Shown here: positions 63,212 through 64,000 of the stretch, one piece after another | How the letters are laid out: every line of letters begins with the position of its first letter | How positions within the stretch are numbered: position 1 is the stretch's first letter | Assembly (NCBI GenBank): GCA_020050835.1 | Contig: JAGVKB010000038.1 | Coordinates: forward strand, 22,271 to 86,270 | Direction: 5' to 3' | From: Candidatus Obscuribacterales bacterium | GTDB lineage: Bacteria > Cyanobacteriota > Vampirovibrionia > Obscuribacterales > Obscuribacteraceae | Length of the DNA: 64,000 nt | The notes under the pieces: generated by a model | Told to the model about the DNA's origin: nothing | What the model saw: the letters and a program-made list of their open reading frames with translations, nothing else | The model's database searches: none | Translations under genes and position numbers: made by a program

Positions 63212-64000
63212 ATGTGCGACCTACCTCAACCTCCACCGAAGAAAACTGAAGTTCATCCTCCAGTCAAGCCGGAGCATCCGATTGAGAAGGATGGTTGTGC
63301 GCCCAAGCAGAACCTGAATCTTTGCGACATCTACGGCAACGAGCGCAATGTGGTAAACAACGTCAACGGTTGCCACAACACGATCGAGAATCGCGTAAAT
63401 AACAGCATCAATATTCAGGACAATCGCCAGATAAACATCAATATTATCCATGTAGCTGGCTGTGGCTGCGGTTGTTGTTGCAGACCCTGTCTACCTGAAA
63501 GGCCACCAATGGTGTGTCAGCCGTGTCCGCCAGTATGCTTTCAGCCGAGTTATCCAATTTGTGTGCCATGCCCGCCGTATGACTGCACGCCGGTGCCCTT
63601 CTGCCCACCACCGGGCGGGTGCCCGCCACCGGGATTTCCACCGCCTGGATTTCCGCCGCCGGGCAATCCGCCACCAGATTTCCCTCCACCAAACTTTCCA
63701 CCGCCGGGATTTCCGCCGCCGGGATTTCCACCGCCTGAATTTCCGCCGCCTGGAAATCCTCCGCCACCAAACTTTCCACCGCCCGAGAATCCACCGCCCG
63801 GCTTCCCGCCTCCAGGCACGCCGATTCCTGGATTCCCACCGCCGTTTGGACCGCCGGTGCCGCCGTTTTTCCCACCCGGTGGCGGTCCACCGCCATTTTT
63901 CCCGCCGCCGGTCGTGCCACCTGGTGGTCCGCCGCCATTTTTTCCGCCGCCGGTGGTGCCGCCGGGTGGCCCTCCGATTGCTGGTCCGCCGCCGTTTTTC
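63212..64000 (+). CDS. Cys/Asn/Pro-rich repeat protein, partial (C-terminus beyond the right edge)
   Basis: An open frame from ATG 63212 to the window end, 263 codons without a stop. Residues 1-30 are Pro/Lys-rich. Residues about 38-80 are Asn/Ile-rich (NVVNNVNGCHNTIENRVNN, then INIQDNRQININIIH), an alternating pattern typical of a beta-helix or amyloid-like strand. A Cys cluster follows (GCGCGCCCRPC), and eight or so further Cys are spread over residues 92-138. From about residue 140 it is a repeat of units such as PPPGF, PPPGN and PPPNF, and later PPFFPPPVVPPGG. No signal peptide is visible, so export is not shown. It resembles a structural surface or appendage protein. The minus-strand Gly-rich frame opposite is a shadow. 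Confidence 0.7.
   Translation, partial: MCDLPQPPPKKTEVHPPVKPEHPIEKDGCAPKQNLNLCDIYGNERNVVNNVNGCHNTIENRVNNSINIQDNRQININIIHVAGCGCGCCCRPCLPERPPMVCQPCPPVCFQPSYPICVPCPPYDCTPVPFCPPPGGCPPPGFPPPGFPPPGNPPPDFPPPNFPPPGFPPPGFPPPEFPPPGNPPPPNFPPPENPPPGFPPPGTPIPGFPPPFGPPVPPFFPPGGGPPPFFPPPVVPPGGPPPFFPPPVVPPGGPPIAGPPPFF

Noticed and set aside
63550..63819. Minus-strand Gly-rich frame resembling a GGGNPGGG repeat protein
   Set aside because: It is opposite the Pro-rich repeats of the open plus-strand gene, which has the better N-terminal sequence and start.
1..64000. tRNA, rRNA, CRISPR arrays, transposases or integrases
   Set aside because: I looked for transposase-like proteins, short regularly spaced repeats and conserved RNA motifs and found none; the only long tandem repeats are the HAMP-coding units and the low-complexity coding regions.

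Overview
The window reads as a chromosomal piece of a diderm, probably non-photosynthetic bacterium. It has lipoproteins with lipoboxes, an MlaC-like periplasmic protein, many Sec signal peptides, very large hybrid histidine kinases, a SulP transporter and long low-complexity secreted proteins. The style fits a Vampirovibrionia/'Obscuribacter'-type relative of Cyanobacteria, but that is an inference from gene content; no rRNA or other phylogenetic marker is present. I saw no tRNA, rRNA, CRISPR array or insertion sequence.

Layout. 1-9.5 kb: a partial unknown gene, a large lysine/proline-rich protein with a possible papain-like catalytic triad, a two-headed glycosyltransferase behind a consensus sigma-70 promoter, two exported proteins and a SulP anion transporter. 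9.6-11.7 kb: an OmpR/EnvZ-type pair. The sulP promoter beside it carries four direct repeats with an 11-bp period, a likely target of that regulator. 12.6-32.2 kb: a lipid/polyketide locus. An epimerase-like protein and a GH3-family acyl-adenylating enzyme run on the minus strand, a ceramide-glucosyltransferase-like GT diverges from them, and then come two giant translationally coupled synthases (2869 and 1672 aa). The synthases carry tandem nitronate-monooxygenase/enoyl-reductase-like domains, KS, AT, one ACP, KR, double-hotdog DH, then KS, a degenerate AT, DH and a fused phosphopantetheinyl transferase. A secreted TPR alpha/beta hydrolase converges on them. This looks like a self-activating, iterative PUFA/enediyne-like secondary lipid synthase compressed into two genes, with candidate activation and glycosylation enzymes next door.

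32.3-42.6 kb: tex, a Sel1 lipoprotein, an MlaC-like protein, two related secreted proteins built of PV(I/V)E repeats, a matrixin-like secreted metalloprotease, a trehalose-6-phosphate synthase-family gene, and a small envelope operon (unknown protein, glycine-zipper protein, TPR lipoprotein). 43.1-55.1 kb: a signalling operon with a soluble kinase of about 13 HAMP modules, a REC-kinase-REC-REC-Hpt hybrid, a REC-PAS-PAS kinase, a single-domain receiver and an OmpR-family regulator. 55.2-58.9 kb: a stress-protein-like gene, an LRV-like repeat protein, a TPR protein and an ECF sigma factor. 59.0-64.0 kb: a 1255-aa adhesin-like glycine-rich protein and the start of a Cys/Pro-rich repeat protein cut by the window end.

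The main regulatory observation is that five promoters share a tandem TTGCAC motif repeated at exactly 11 bp. They lie before the HAMP kinase, the stress-like gene, the TPR gene, the sigma factor and, in mirrored orientation, the trehalose synthase gene. In three of the five a -10-like hexamer follows 10-11 bp downstream, the geometry of PhoB/OmpR-type activator sites. I infer a stress (possibly osmotic) regulon run by the OmpR-family regulator encoded in the kinase operon.
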